DNA of 64,000 nt, from contig JABYQQ010000007.1 of the NCBI GenBank assembly GCA_022605405.1, positions 2,170,001 to 2,234,000 on the forward strand, written 5' to 3'. The notes under the pieces are model-generated. The model was given only the letters and a program-made list of their open reading frames with translations, searched no databases and had not been told where the DNA came from. The stretch is from Earliella scabrosa. Taxonomy: Eukaryota > Basidiomycota > Agaricomycetes > Polyporales > Polyporaceae. Of this stretch, positions 18,413 through 29,738 are shown in pieces. Position 1 is the first letter of the stretch. Each line of letters starts with the position of its first letter. Both the position numbers and the translations under genes were made by a program.

Positions 18413-19084
18413 TCAGTGGTTGATTTTCTTGGTGCGGCCTGCCTTGCGGCGCAATCTGGCAGCTTTCCGTGCACCCATCTACGAACACGTCGGCGGCGAG
18501 ACGGGTTCCAGGACGAGGACGAGGACGGGGCATGAGTACGGCAGAGCGGGTAGCAACGGGGGGACGTGTTCAGTGCGCACCTTTGCCTTCTCTTCTTCTA
18601 GTCGGCGCCGCTCTTCAGCAGCCTTCTTGCGCTCCGTGGTGATCTCTTTCCGTCTGCGAGTCACACGCAGGCCGACACGCCAGCACACGAGCACGAAAAC
18701 GCCGTCGCCGTCAATCGATGGAGGGAAGGCGTGTGGGGGCAGGGAGAGGAGACGCACCGCTGGATCTCCGCACGTTTCTCATCCTTCAGTTCGACCTGCA
18801 GTTTCTTGATCGCCTGCTCCTTCTTGGTCTTCTCCATACGATCTTCCCACTTCTTGGTCTTGAGGCCCTCAGGAAGATGCGTCCGCCTGATTAAACGAAC
18901 TCGGGCTCAACGACGAGGCAGCATGGACGCATGCCAGAGAGCGCACGTACACGGTTGCGGATTTCTGCGTCTTCCATGCCTTGCCAGAGAGTCGCCCGGA
19001 CGACGACTGCGCGAGTGGGCGTGCGGCGGCGAGCTCGGACGACGATGCGGCGGGCGTGAGGGACGGCGATGCTGGCTGGGACAT
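18413..19084 (-). CDS. CGR1: Cgr1-type rRNA-processing protein
   Basis: Cgr1 is a small, very basic nucleolar protein needed for 27S/60S rRNA maturation. Four exons can be read on the minus strand. A Ser/Ala-rich start (MSQPASPSLTPAASSS) leads into SGKAWKTQKSAT. This is followed by RTHLPEGLKTKKWEDRMEK and a Lys/Glu-rich coiled coil (KEITTERKKAAEERRRLEEE). The diagnostic end is MGARKAARLRRKAGRTKKIN-H, with TGA at 18415-18413. The first exon is roughly 19084-18953. Introns are about 60-130 bp. The order of motifs and the C-terminus match fungal Cgr1 closely. It is divergent from the gene at 20014. Confidence 0.88.
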
Positions 19085-20013
19085 GTTTTTAGAATTTTGA
19101 CTCGGGTGGGCTCAGGACCTGGAGAGGCAAGGACGAGCGTTCCTGGCGAGCGTTGGGCGAGATGCGATCGCCGATCTCGCGTCCACGTGTGCGTGGCGGA
19201 GAGGATCTTGATTGGTACGCTCCGCCGGGAGGTGGCGCCGGGCTCGTCCACATCCGGCCGCCACGCTCCCATCCCCGTTTGTCTCCGCCGTCGTTGCCAT
19301 CGCCTGCGCGATGCTCTCGTCGGCTGGGACTGCGAGCACGGAGACTGAAAGCGCGGCGGCGGTCGTGTGTGCGAGGATGGGAAGAGACGGCCAGCTGGAC
19401 ATGGGTGTGGGCGTCGAGGGTGATGATATCATGACAGGCCAGGGGGAGAACGCGGGACGAGGGCGCTCATCTCGCCGCGGTTGGCGTTGAATTCATCCTT
19501 CGCGCGTCGGGATCTGTTTCTCATGCCTTCGCCCCTTCCTGCGCGCCTGGCCCGTCGATATCTGGGCGCTGGGGGCACACTGCACGGCGCGTCGCGTGTA
19601 TGTGTGGGCAGCCCGCGGAATACGCACGCACTGGGGAAGCATGCGGGATGAGGAGCGGGCGAGCGCGCGGTCGAGCGAGTGCGAACTGGACGGCGCGCGT
19701 CGGGGGACGAGGGAGGAGGGTGCGGGGGCATTGTGATAAGCAGGCAGAGGCGGGTGAGCTAGCAGGAGCTAGCCTGGATTGGCCAGGAGGGGAGGGTCTG
19801 ATGAGAATGCGGAACGGAACCGAGGGGATTGTTGATTTGTGTTTGTCAGGAGGGCTGCTAAGTGCGAAGAGGAGGCCGACTGCCCGCTGCTCTCTCTTGG
19901 CCCGTGGTCCTCTCTGGCCACTGCAGCTCGAGCAGCTCAGCCCTGTCTCCCCTCCGCGACACGTCTCTCCCCCGCCCCGCCCTCTCTCCCGCCCCTCTCC
20001 CTCTGGCGGCCCC
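19085..20013. promoter_or_regulatory. divergent promoter region CGR1 / coiled-coil gene
   Basis: 929 bp between two divergent start codons. The right part near 19950-20013 is pyrimidine-rich (ccctctctcccgcccctctccctctgg type), a common feature just upstream of fungal starts. An upstream frame is open from 19600 but lacks protein-like pattern before ATG 20014. Confidence 0.5.
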
Positions 20014-22725
20014 ATGAGCGTCATGAACTCCCCCGTCGACCTCCGCACGCACGACGACCATCTCAAGGAACTCCTTGGACAGCGTGCCGCCCGCGCCGAC
20101 CTTCATGCCCGCTACCCGTCCCTCTCAGAGTTCTCCGACTCGCCCTCTGTATACAGCCACTCCCACTTCTCGCCCCGCCCGCCCGACAGGCCGTTCCTAG
20201 ACAGCCATCCCCACTCGTTTCGGTCCCCACACAGTCCAAAGGTCTACAGTCCCTCTCTCTCAGACTCCCCCCGCTCGCCCATCTCCGACAGAGAACGTCT
20301 CAACATCCCAAACGCAAGCAGTCTCGACCTCGAAGACGATCCTCGCTCTTCTTCCGAGCTCAACAGTCTTCGCGACGACGATGGCGACTCGCCGCCAGAG
20401 ACAGAAGAGGCGGAGATCCCACGGATCAGCATGTACGGCCCTAAAATGCGCTTCCACTCTCCGGCCCCATGGGAAGAAGACGAGGACGCTAAGAGCATCC
20501 CTGAAGAGCCAGTCAAGCGTTCCAAGAAGAAGTCGGATACGGGCAAGAAGGGTTGGGGCCTCTCCAGAGCCAACGGTGAGTCCCGACCCAGCACCGACTC
20601 CTCTCGTTCCGGAAGCAAGGGCAAGCAATCATTCGACGCCGCATCGACTTTCTCCGCCAATGGCGCCCTTGCGTACGTCCTTTAACCGTATCTCTTCTCC
20701 GTTCATCATCCTCAATCGCCCTCGGACCGCAGCGCTCTCGCCCAGGCTTCCATGTCCTCCACCTCCTTAGGCGTGCACCAGTCTCCCCATTCGCTCAGAG
20801 ACAAGCTCTCGCTACCCCGCTTGCGCACACGGACGCCCTCCAATGTTGGCCACAACGACGTCCTCTCCCCCGCCAACGCCTCTCCTGTCTCCCGCATCTC
20901 TACCCCGCCACATCCGGACGTGTACGCGGACGATCGCTCGATTCGGTCGGGCACTCCTCAGCATGAGTACACCCACCCGTATGCCAACCCAGACTTTGCC
21001 CGCACTGTCGATCACGACCTCCCCCCACCCTCTCCCAGTCAGATGTCGTTCGTCGCAGTACGAAGTGATTCAAATGCGACACTCACCGACACGACTCCGA
21101 GCAGCAGTCTGTCGCAGTTCCGCTCCACCACTACTTTCGCGATGACTCCCGGAACGTCCACGACGTCGGTGAATCCAAGCCTGAACGAGTCTACATCCTC
21201 CACTCGTGTGCTCAACAAGGGCATATCATCACCCATGCCCGTCGATAAGGCCTCCCTCCACCCTGACCTCCTGCACAAGCTCAACGGATACCAACCGTCA
21301 CCGATCACTCCAGGAGCTGCTTTCAGTCCGGGTGCTCGGAATCGTGACACTACTCACTCCACGATTACCATGGGCGGTCTCGGTGCTTGGGAGAATAGCA
21401 GCACGATCAAGCTCATCTCCTTGGAGGAGGCACAGGCGCAAGCCAGAGAGCGGGCTCGTAGTCAGACGGCGCATGCGACTATCTCCAGCCCCTACATCGA
21501 CCCCTCGAGGCCGTCGATGCAAGACGACCTCGATATGCAGCGAGTACCAGGTCGAGCGAGGTCGAGCAGCGCAGGAGGCAAGGGCAGGAGTACACACGAC
21601 GTGGCCGCATCTCCAGTCAGTGGTCCGACGAGACAAGTTGGGAGGAAGAAGAGTGGGTTCATGCGGCTATTTAACGGCAAGGAGCGTGTCTCGCCTAGCT
21701 CACCCCCGCCGCCGGTTCCGTTGTTTTCTGCCGACGCGTTCGCGTCCAATCCCCCTCCACCGCCACCACAGTACTCGCGCACTCGCCATGGCTCGACCCA
21801 TCGAGTACCCGTTCCCTCACTGTCACCCAGCCTTCTCGGCGATGGGTCTGGGTCGAACGGCTCCGGCTCCTCTTCCGCCGAGTCGCCTCCGACCTCGTCA
21901 ACGGGCTCCTCTGCATCCACGTCGAGCGGAATGCGGGAGCAGCAGCACCTGAGCGCCAGGCGCAAGGTGCCGGAGCTGTCGATTGTGACGACATCGCCGT
22001 CAATGAATTTGACTGCGAAGGCGCCGTATACCGCTCCGCTGTCAGCCGGCTCAAGCGACATGGCCCACCAGCACCTTACCCCGACAAGCGCAGCTGCAAG
22101 GGGAGACTCTCGCTCGAACGGTTCTTCGCCCAGCAGTGCTCCTCCTTCAAAGACGGACTTTGTCGGGCTCAGCATCCGCCCATTGTCCACTCTGTTCACC
22201 CGTGAACTCAAGGAGCTAGCCGTCACGGATGATGCGTCCGTACGCACACGACCATCTCTCGAGGTCGACACCGGCACACCCACGACCGCCACGACGGCTA
22301 CGACTGCGATCTCCCCGCTCACTGCGGACTTCCCTGGCCCCAAGGGACTTGGTTATGGTCGCTCTAGCGACGAGAAGTCCGGGCACATTACCATCGCGCA
22401 GGACGACCGAGATCAGTCGAGCATAATCCAGGCATTGCAGGAGCAGATACTGTCTACGCGTCGAGCGTGGCAGCGCCAGATATGGGAACTCGAAGGCCAG
22501 GTGCGCGACCTCAAGGCTGAGGTGGAGGAGCTCCGCACTGCTGAGAGCAGGAGCGAGTTCTGCAGCGCGTGCGGACGAGGAGGAGCCGGCCGTCCTGGTG
22601 TGGATGACGTCAACAACGGCAAAACACTCGAGGACCTGAAGAAGGCCGGCGTGAAGGTCGGCGGGGTCGTCAACAGGCCCCGCGCACGCACAGGCGTCGG
22701 CTCGCGTTTCGCCAGCGGCACGTAA
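20014..22725 (+). CDS. hypothetical Ser/Pro-rich disordered protein with C-terminal coiled coil
   Basis: No family was recognised. Two exons (20014-about 20672 and about 20733-22725, intron about 60 bp with GTACGT...CGCAG ends) give a protein of about 880 residues. Most of it is Ser/Pro/Thr-rich low complexity, with acidic patches, a basic block (KRSKKKSDTGKKGWG) and a short conserved-looking stretch (GRKKSGFMRLFNGK). Near the C-terminus is a coiled coil (IIQALQEQILSTRRAWQRQI...LEGQVRDLKAEVEELR). A CSACGRGG pair and a Gly/Arg tail follow. The start is ATG 20014 after a CT-rich leader. Such proteins are often cytoskeletal or polarity scaffolds in fungi, but nothing here proves that. Confidence 0.75.
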
Positions 22726-23831
22726 ATATCTTACGACCTTTCACGCCCCCCGTCTTATTCTATGTGTGGTGAGTGCGCACCCTTTGATTGGTGCGTGCAC
22801 GGACGCAATCTTCCCCCTCCTCTGTCTCTCATTTGCACATGCGTATGACACGTACATAACTGTTCGACCGTTTGACTTCTTGGTCACGCTCTGTGGATAG
22901 ACCGACCGGGTCCGAGACCGCGGGTCGCGCGAGGGACACTCTTCTCATCCTCACCTTCCCCTTCCTCCCCTTCCCTTCCCTTCCCTTCAACTGTGTTTAT
23001 TTCTATTAACTTGTAATATCGCCGCAACACGCCCACTCCCGTCCGCTCATTCCCTCTCACTCTCTCTCATTCTACCCGCACTACCCCACGATTCGCCGCG
23101 CCCGATACCGCATAGAGTATCCGCTGTAATAATCTCTGTCCCAGTACCCCCCGTTCGCACTTTCCCCCCGGCCCCGGCCCCGCGCATCTCGCATTTCGCA
23201 CTCTCTGCACTCCCTGCACCCTCTGCATCCCTCTCCCTCTACACTCTTCGCTCCTTCAGGTTCGGCATACACACAGCACGATGCCCACGCCCTGGCCGGC
23301 TGCGGTAGATCTCTTTCTATCTCACCCCTCGTTCCGGATCCGTTCAACTTTTGGCCCCACCACCCGCTACCATTCGTTCTACTTCCTGGTCCGCTTGTTG
23401 TCCTCCGTCCATACACCTCATCCGTACGTGGTCGTGGCCGTGGCCGTGTCGTATCTGTTGTACCACTCGTGGGTGTCGTTCTGTGCAATGCATGTTTGTA
23501 CGGGCCGGGCCGCAGAGTACTGCGACCACCGTCTGGTCTCTCTTGTTCATGTGGCTGTCGCGTCTGCGTGTCCTGACCCTCTCCGACGATGCTATGTAGG
23601 GCAAGGATGGCTTTGCCACGTATCTTCTGCTTGGACGGCAAGCTCACATCAAACATCGCGCTTGCAAGTGCTCACCAGCCCATCGTAGTTATGCAGCGTA
23701 GCCACCTTGCCGGGCGTCGGACTCTCGTTCGAATGGTTCGATAGGCATTGAACATGCGCGAGTCTCAAAGCTAGCATAATGCAGAATACGACCATAATAT
23801 ATGCAATAGGTAAAGAGAGTCTGATGATGGC
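22726..23831. other. intergenic 1.1 kb between convergent genes
   Basis: It contains a pyrimidine-rich tract around 22950-22990 (repeated cccttccc blocks) and two overlapping opposite ORFs. One is a 135-codon frame on the plus strand (23281-23688). The other is a 191-codon Arg/Gly-rich frame on the minus strand (23656-23081). Neither shows a known domain, and both are probably chance frames in GC-rich DNA. Confidence 0.45.
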
Positions 23832-26800
23832 CTACTCGTCCTCCGCACCCAACAACCACCCAATGCCCTTCTGCAGCACGCGAGACGCCTGCTCTGTGAC
23901 GATCCCGCTGTCCGGCCGCGTCCTGCTTCCGCTCCTCGACCTCTCGGGCTCCTCGGACAGGTACGACCGACCCCTGCCCCCAAGCGAGAACGGAATGTTC
24001 GCGGCGACGCTGAACGCCTTGTTCGCGAACGCGGCGGCATTCGGTGACGCCGGTATGTGCATCTGCATGTTCTGCAGACGGGTCGCGAGCGACGCAACTG
24101 CGTCAGCCCCCGTCGCCCGCCGGCGTGGCGCACTGACCCTACGCGCGCCGTGCTTTCGTGACGCGAGAGCCTCGCGGCGCTCGTCAATGTCCTCCTCGTC
24201 CACCACGCGCCAGGCCGCGAGGATGTCCGGAAGCCTGTCCGCGGGGCAGAACTCGAGCGCGCGCCCGAGCAGCGCGAGCTTCTTCTGCACGCCGGGGAAC
24301 TCGGGGTGGCGACCGAGCTGGAAGCACGTCACCCAGCAGACCTCGCTCGCCTCCTGGATACTAGGGTCCGCGGGCCCGAGCGGGTTGGAGGAGCGCAGGA
24401 GGAGGACGGTGTTGACCATCGTCTCGCTCGTCTCGTACGCGCGCGCGAAGTCGTCCGCCTGGAGCGCGGTCTCGGCGAGCATGGCGAGCGTCTTGACTTC
24501 GGCGACGATGTTTCCCCGGAAGCCGAGCTTGTGGACGAGGTCGAGGATGACTTCGGTGTGCTTGTAGGCGTCGGGGCTGCTGGAGAGGACACGGGAGACG
24601 AGGGATAGGCGGTCCTTCGTCAGTCGGATCTCGATGGGCGAGATGGGGATGCCAGGGCGGGACATGAGGTTGAAGGAACACAGCCGGGAAGTGGCTTCAA
24701 TGAACTCCTTCTCCTGCACGATGCGATCCGAGGGTGCAGGAACGTCAAGGCTGAGAGCCGGGAGGAATGGTTACTCTCACATCATCCAGTCGGATAGGAG
24801 GAAGGGCACGTACCAGTCGTAGGCCAACTTCATGTCGCCGAAGTGGTAGTTGCCGGAAGTTGCGTTGTCATAGAACTCCTGCGAGCAGGCCAGGCAAATG
24901 TCTTCGATGACTTGATGGTCCAAGGACAGCTCCACGTTTGGTGAGTGCAGGAGCTTCTTCGCAATGTCGAAATCTATATGAGCGTGAGTCACGACGACAT
25001 TAAGAAAGCTGGCATGATCGAATGAACACTCACTGCCAGTACTGAGCAGCCCACTGAGTAAAATGCGAATGATGTCATCCCTCGACAGTAGACAGAACGC
25101 GCTCCTGGACCCAGGCTCTCCAGAGCCGGCGAGCTTGAGCATGTCCTCCAGTAGCCATTCCCAATCTTCCTGCGTATCGAGCTTGTCGTTGGAGGCGTTC
25201 GCACGGCGTGCCATACGATTTGCGCGAGATCGTTGCTCAGCTATGTTGGCGTTGCTCTGTAGGAACCACCGCAGTGGCGCCGGGACGCTCCATCGTGCCA
25301 GAATCTCCCCAGACTCCAGGTGAACGTCGAGTACATCGAGCGCGCGGGATAGTGAAGTGGTGGGCAATGGCTTGAAGAACAAGAGCAGGTCGGATGGGGT
25401 AGCGCGAGGTCGGATGGTGGACGGCGTCACGAAGTCGCCCAGCGAAGCAATGGTAGTGTCCGTTTCGTCGGCCTCCCCTTCGTCTTCTTCCGGTGTGTCC
25501 CATGCTGGAAGACACTCAAAGATGCGGCTCATGGTAGGCCACTCGTCCAGACTTTCGCTCCCATATAGACATGCGAGGGCAAGACGAGCCATGTCTTCAT
25601 CGTCTTTAATGACACGCTGTCCCAGGGACAAGGTTGGTTTGGATGCCTCGAATATCGCAGCGACAATATCCAACGGGGCGTTCAGGATGTAGTCATAGAG
25701 CAGACGGGTAATGAGAGATGGGTCTGGCCTGCCTGCTCGCTCCGCGCGCGACTCCAGAACGAATAGGTATGGCATGACAAGTTTCTGAATGTCATTCGCG
25801 ACCGTCTCTTCTGTGGTGTGGGCCAGGTACGCGCGTATGACGTCCGCTGGCTCCATGGACCGCCACCTCTGCAAGGACCAATCCTCGGCAGCGCTCTCCT
25901 CGCCCAGGGGCGCGTCGTAGACCATGCGAGCGATCAAAGTGAGATCCTCGCCAACCTCGTCTAGCCCAGGGACACCTTGCGAAGCGGCGTGCTGCACAAG
26001 GCCCAATGCGGCGTCGACCATGCCCGTGGACAGCAGGATGTGTTCGGTCTTGCGAAGGTACCATGCCGACAATTCCGAAGAAGACAGAAGATACGAAGTA
26101 GACGGGAGGCGGGCGGATTGACGTGCTGCGGGAGAGAGGGAGAGAGCGGCCCCACATTCCTCGAGAGCCCGCGTGCACTCCGGGGACTCGGAGAAGTCGG
26201 CCTCGTCCCTCCATGGATTGGGCTGCGGCCTTTGCTCCGCGTCGAGTGACGGGTCGTAGGGCGGAAGAAGGTCCCTGTACTCCGACGCGAGCGCGTACTC
26301 CGGGATGCAGTCCAGGATTGTGAAGCGGTAGGGCCACAATGACAACCCGTGTCGCTCCATGAGTATCCGAAGGGCCGCGAAGTGCTCCTGCGACGCGAGC
26401 ACGCATGCTGTCTCTTCCAGACTGGCTGTGAGGAACGCGGAGAGGGGAATGGGTGCCTTGCCTGGTTTCGCTGCCGGCTGAGCAGGAGCAGAAGATTCGT
26501 CCGCCCATGGATCGTCCTCCCACTCCGCATCAATCTCCTCCTCGCTCTCCTCCTCGACCGGAGCCTCCTTGCATAGCTCTACCCACGTATTGAGCCTGTC
26601 TAGTCGCTCCAGCAGCACGACGCGTATCCGGCATAGCTGCGCGTCCGTGGCTTCGTCAGAGAAATACGAGACGAGTGAGGTGTGCCGTGTCCGTTGGTCC
26701 GACCCTCCCTTCGCCTCCCGGTCCTCCTGCTCTTCGTCATCCTCCTCGGGAGAGTATCGTCCCGCGTGTGCTGACGCGCTCCGGGCACGTTGCACTGATG

Positions 26801-27008
26801 CCGAGGTCCGTTCGACTCCGAGGTCGAGCAAGGCCCGCTGCACCGTCGCGTCGTCGAGTATGCGGTCTACACACGCGGCGGACACCCAGAGGTCATTATT
26901 GATAGGTCGCAACAACGCTGCAACATTGTCCAGAGAGACTTCGTCGTCGGAGAGAGCTGTCCATTGTGCAGCGGGGTCTAGCGCGGAAGAGGTTGTGGCG
27001 GTCGACAT
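23832..27008 (-). CDS. SEC39: Sec39-domain protein (Dsl1 tether; NBAS-like)
   Basis: Sec39 is a helical-rod subunit of the Dsl1/NRZ complex that tethers COPI vesicles at the ER. The gene reads from ATG 27008 through a first long exon, a small intron near 25030-24975 (GTGAGT...TATAG), then an intron near 24820-24720 (GTACGT...TGCAG), and a last exon ending at 23832. The product is about 1,000 residues and almost entirely helical, without signal peptide or membrane segment. The N-terminus has an acidic linker (EEDDEEQEDREAKGG; EEESEEEIDAEWEDDPWAD). The C-terminal part (SRPGIPISPIEIRLTKDRLSLVSRVL, VILDLVHKLGF) carries the Sec39 signature. A basic Ser/Arg tail precedes the stop. The domain call is fairly firm; the exact exon edges are by eye. 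Confidence 0.8.
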
Positions 27009-27291
27009 GCTCGAGAGGCGAAGACACGTGCAGGCGTGTAGGATCTGCTATGACGTGGGCGGCAGTACTCGTTGTGGCTGCACACCAGCTCGCGTGTACC
27101 ATAATTTGTGAAGAACAGGAAGAATCCGGATTGCACGCGATACAAACGTGTACATATGGGACACCCAGGTGAAACATAGTGTGGAACTACACAGCACTGA
27201 AGCAACCTGTGGTGAGTCTTGAACACGGTCGAGCACTTCATATCCGAGCCAAGATACTCTCCCACATACGGCCCGTCCAAGCATACTGCTG

Positions 27292-28096
27292 CTAGAAGAG
27301 TGTCTCCTGCAAAGAGGGGCATGAGAATGAATGTAAGTTTAGCCTGAGTATGACACCAACCTCATCGCGCAAGTATTCGCCAACATCACTGCAGGTCTGG
27401 TTGAGCTGACGATGAAGAAAGAAAGCACGCTGGATACGTACGCTTGATGGAACACAATTATTGCAGTCGGATCCAGCTTGCGAGTGTCAACGGTTGAGCG
27501 GGCAGTCACGCCAAATCCCTGTGAGGGGTGAACACAGTGCATGCCCTACACATACTGTAACTTACTAATGGTATGTCATTCATGCTGAACACCACCACGC
27601 CCTGATGTTCTGGGGTGTCTTCTGTAATGCGACCAAGATGCGCCTTGAGGACATGGTTGCCATACAGAAAGGGCATCTCTCCATTCGGCTTGATCCAGAC
27701 CTTACTTCCCCAATGAATCTTCGACCCTTCGTGTATGCATTTATGAGAGCGTGACGCACCTTGTACTTTGCATACTGCGCAAGGTAATCCAACGCAGTGA
27801 TATGCAGTTTGAACTTGCCGCTCTTGGAGAACTTGCCGAAGCAGGTTCCGAGGCTCACGAGGTTTGGTCGTGCGACAGAAATGGCGAGCCGCATCGAAGA
27901 CTCAGAGACATAGAAGACACGGTCTTTCTGGAGACGAAAACAGTGGGGTTCATCTTGACGGTCAATAAGGTGTACGAGATTCTTGCCCTGTTACGACGTG
28001 AGGCAGAGGAATTCGCATGAGGTGATGCGTACACACAATGTAATTGGCCAGTTTGGTGAAGACTGCCTTGCTCTCTTCCTCCGTGAGTGGACGCAT
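27292..28096 (-). CDS. NIP7: Nip7, 60S ribosome biogenesis factor
   Basis: Nip7 binds pre-60S particles and is needed for 27S rRNA processing. Six short exons give about 180 residues: [20 protein letters not shown]; then [11 protein letters not shown]...[14 protein letters not shown]; then [20 protein letters not shown] with [15 protein letters not shown]-type domain follows ([49 protein letters not shown]). The end is [13 protein letters not shown], close to the usual ...HEETLT ending. ATG is at 28096 and TAG at 27294-27292. Every intron has GT-AG ends. It lies about 225 bp from the divergent ureD start. Confidence 0.93.
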
Positions 28097-28321
28097 GGTA
28101 GACGCGTGAACGCTTTAAGATGCTGAGGGTGGAGGTGTAGGCCGTGGACTGGAGAGTCGGGCGCACCAAGCCAGCGTTGGGCGAAGCGAGACCAAAAAGT
28201 TGCAGGATCGGGCACTTCGATCTGAGAGCCACGTGCGAGATCGCAGCGAGATTTATGGGCGCTTCTGAAACCAGCTTGTGGCTGAGGGACTTCCGCCATG
28301 GCTTGCTATCGACCATCGACC
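28097..28321. promoter_or_regulatory. bidirectional promoter NIP7 / ureD
   Basis: 225 bp separate the two divergent starts, short enough that both genes must share control sequence. No clear TATA box is seen on either strand. Confidence 0.5.
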
Positions 28322-29279
28322 ATGTCGTCCTCCAAAATCGAGCACGGACACGGACGCATCGTCTTGCACAACGACGGTGCTGCGAACGGGTTTTCAGTTC
28401 TAGCCGCCACCTATCCGCTCAAACTCCTCTCTCCTCAACTCACTTCGCCGAATGTCTCGATCGTGTATATGCTCAGCTATGGAGGCGGGCTTGTCGGCGG
28501 CGATCGCATACACTTAGACGTCGAAGTCCATGATGGAGCTCGTCTGTGTATCCTGTCACAGGTGAACTTACATTTTTAGTGCGGTTCTGAGTAGAGGTAA
28601 CCGGCCGCGTCTCTACCAGGGCTCGACCAAAGTCTTCAAGTCGAGACCTGGACAACGTCTCTCGGCTCGCACTCAGATCCATCCTGTGACAACGCAACGC
28701 ATGAACGTCCAAGTTCTACCCCGCAGCGCATTGTTCCTACTACCGGATCCTGTCACTTGCTTCCGCGCCGCCAAGTATCATCAAATCCAGGTCTTCCACC
28801 TTTCCGAAAGTTCTTCTGCGGTGCTATTGGATTGGATCACTTCTGGACGGAAATCCCTGGGAGAGGAGTGGCTATTTTCCAGATACTACAGCCTGAATGA
28901 AGTGTGGGTGGATGGCAAGCGGATTGCCAGAGACCCGATGTTACTCGAAGAGCGCGATGCTTCCCCCGGGCCTCTCACACCCAGGACGCTGGCCGACACG
29001 TTGGCTCCTTACTCGTGCTACGCGACTGTGATAATGTACGGCTCGCTGGTCCAAGACACCATCAAGAATCTCAACGCATCATATAGCGCCATAACCGTCT
29101 TCAAGCAGGCTGGCCCTCCCTCCCTCCTGTGGTCTCTCAGCTCCATATGCGACGGCAAGGGGTGCGTGATCAGGGTCGCGGCGAAGGAGACCGAGGATGT
29201 CAAAAACTGGTTAGGAAAAGCCTTAGAAGACTTGCAAGAGGTGCTGGGAGTGGACGTCTACAGGAGAGCGTTCTCATAG
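28322..29279 (+). CDS. ureD: urease accessory protein UreD
   Basis: UreD (UreH) docks on apo-urease and helps UreF/UreG deliver nickel to the active site. Exon 1 runs from ATG 28322 (MSSSKIEHGHGRI) through the family hallmark YGGGLVGGDRIHLDV to CILSQ. A 58-bp intron follows (28562-28619), then exon 2 GSTKVFKSRPGQRLSARTQI, VQVLPRSALFLLPDPVTCF, RYYSLNEVWVDGKRIARD, to TAG 29277-29279. The length of about 300 residues fits the family. An ATG at 28298 in the same frame is an alternative start. Its neighbour downstream is a transporter of the allantoate-permease group, which would suit a nitrogen-scavenging pair. Confidence 0.9.
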
Positions 29280-29738
29280 GATTCTGTCTGTTCTCCGCGA
29301 CGTCCGTCCTTGTCGGCTCTGTGAAGTGAGTGACAGCGAGCGGTCTCCGTCCTCGATGACTGACCCGCACTGACCATTGGCCAGCGCTCTGTTTACTGAA
29401 CCACAGAAAGCCATATTCGACTCCGTCTCGCTACGCGTTGCTACAATGTCGCATATTCTCCATGTGCGTCGCGTGAATGGCGTCAGCTTGCTGTGTTGTG
29501 CCCCGTCGCTGAAGTACTGATACCACATTTCCGCAGGAAGCATCTCGCAAGGGATGTCGCGCGAGCGCTTAGATACGCCTAGCTAGGTGTACGGTATCGC
29601 TGGCACCCCACTTGGTCTCATGACCCCCGTTCCGATGTTGATGGACCAGCATAAGCTGAGCGGTAATCGTGCGGTAATCCGACACATCTTCTATAAAACG
29701 GTCAACCCATGCCCACGATGCCTTGTCGCCCCTCAATC
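29280..29738 (+). promoter_or_regulatory. spacer and promoter of the MFS transporter
   Basis: A TATA-like TATAAAA at 29692-29698 lies about 41 bp before ATG 29739, which favours that start over ATG 29709. Upstream are two copies of cggtaatc (29661-29668, 29672-29679) exactly 11 bp apart, a candidate binding pair for a regulator. Confidence 0.45.

Noticed and set aside
19600..20013. N-terminal extension of the coiled-coil protein upstream of ATG 20014
   Set aside because: The frame is open but its translation is Arg/Gly-rich without pattern and crosses a pyrimidine-rich leader; ATG 20014 is the natural start.
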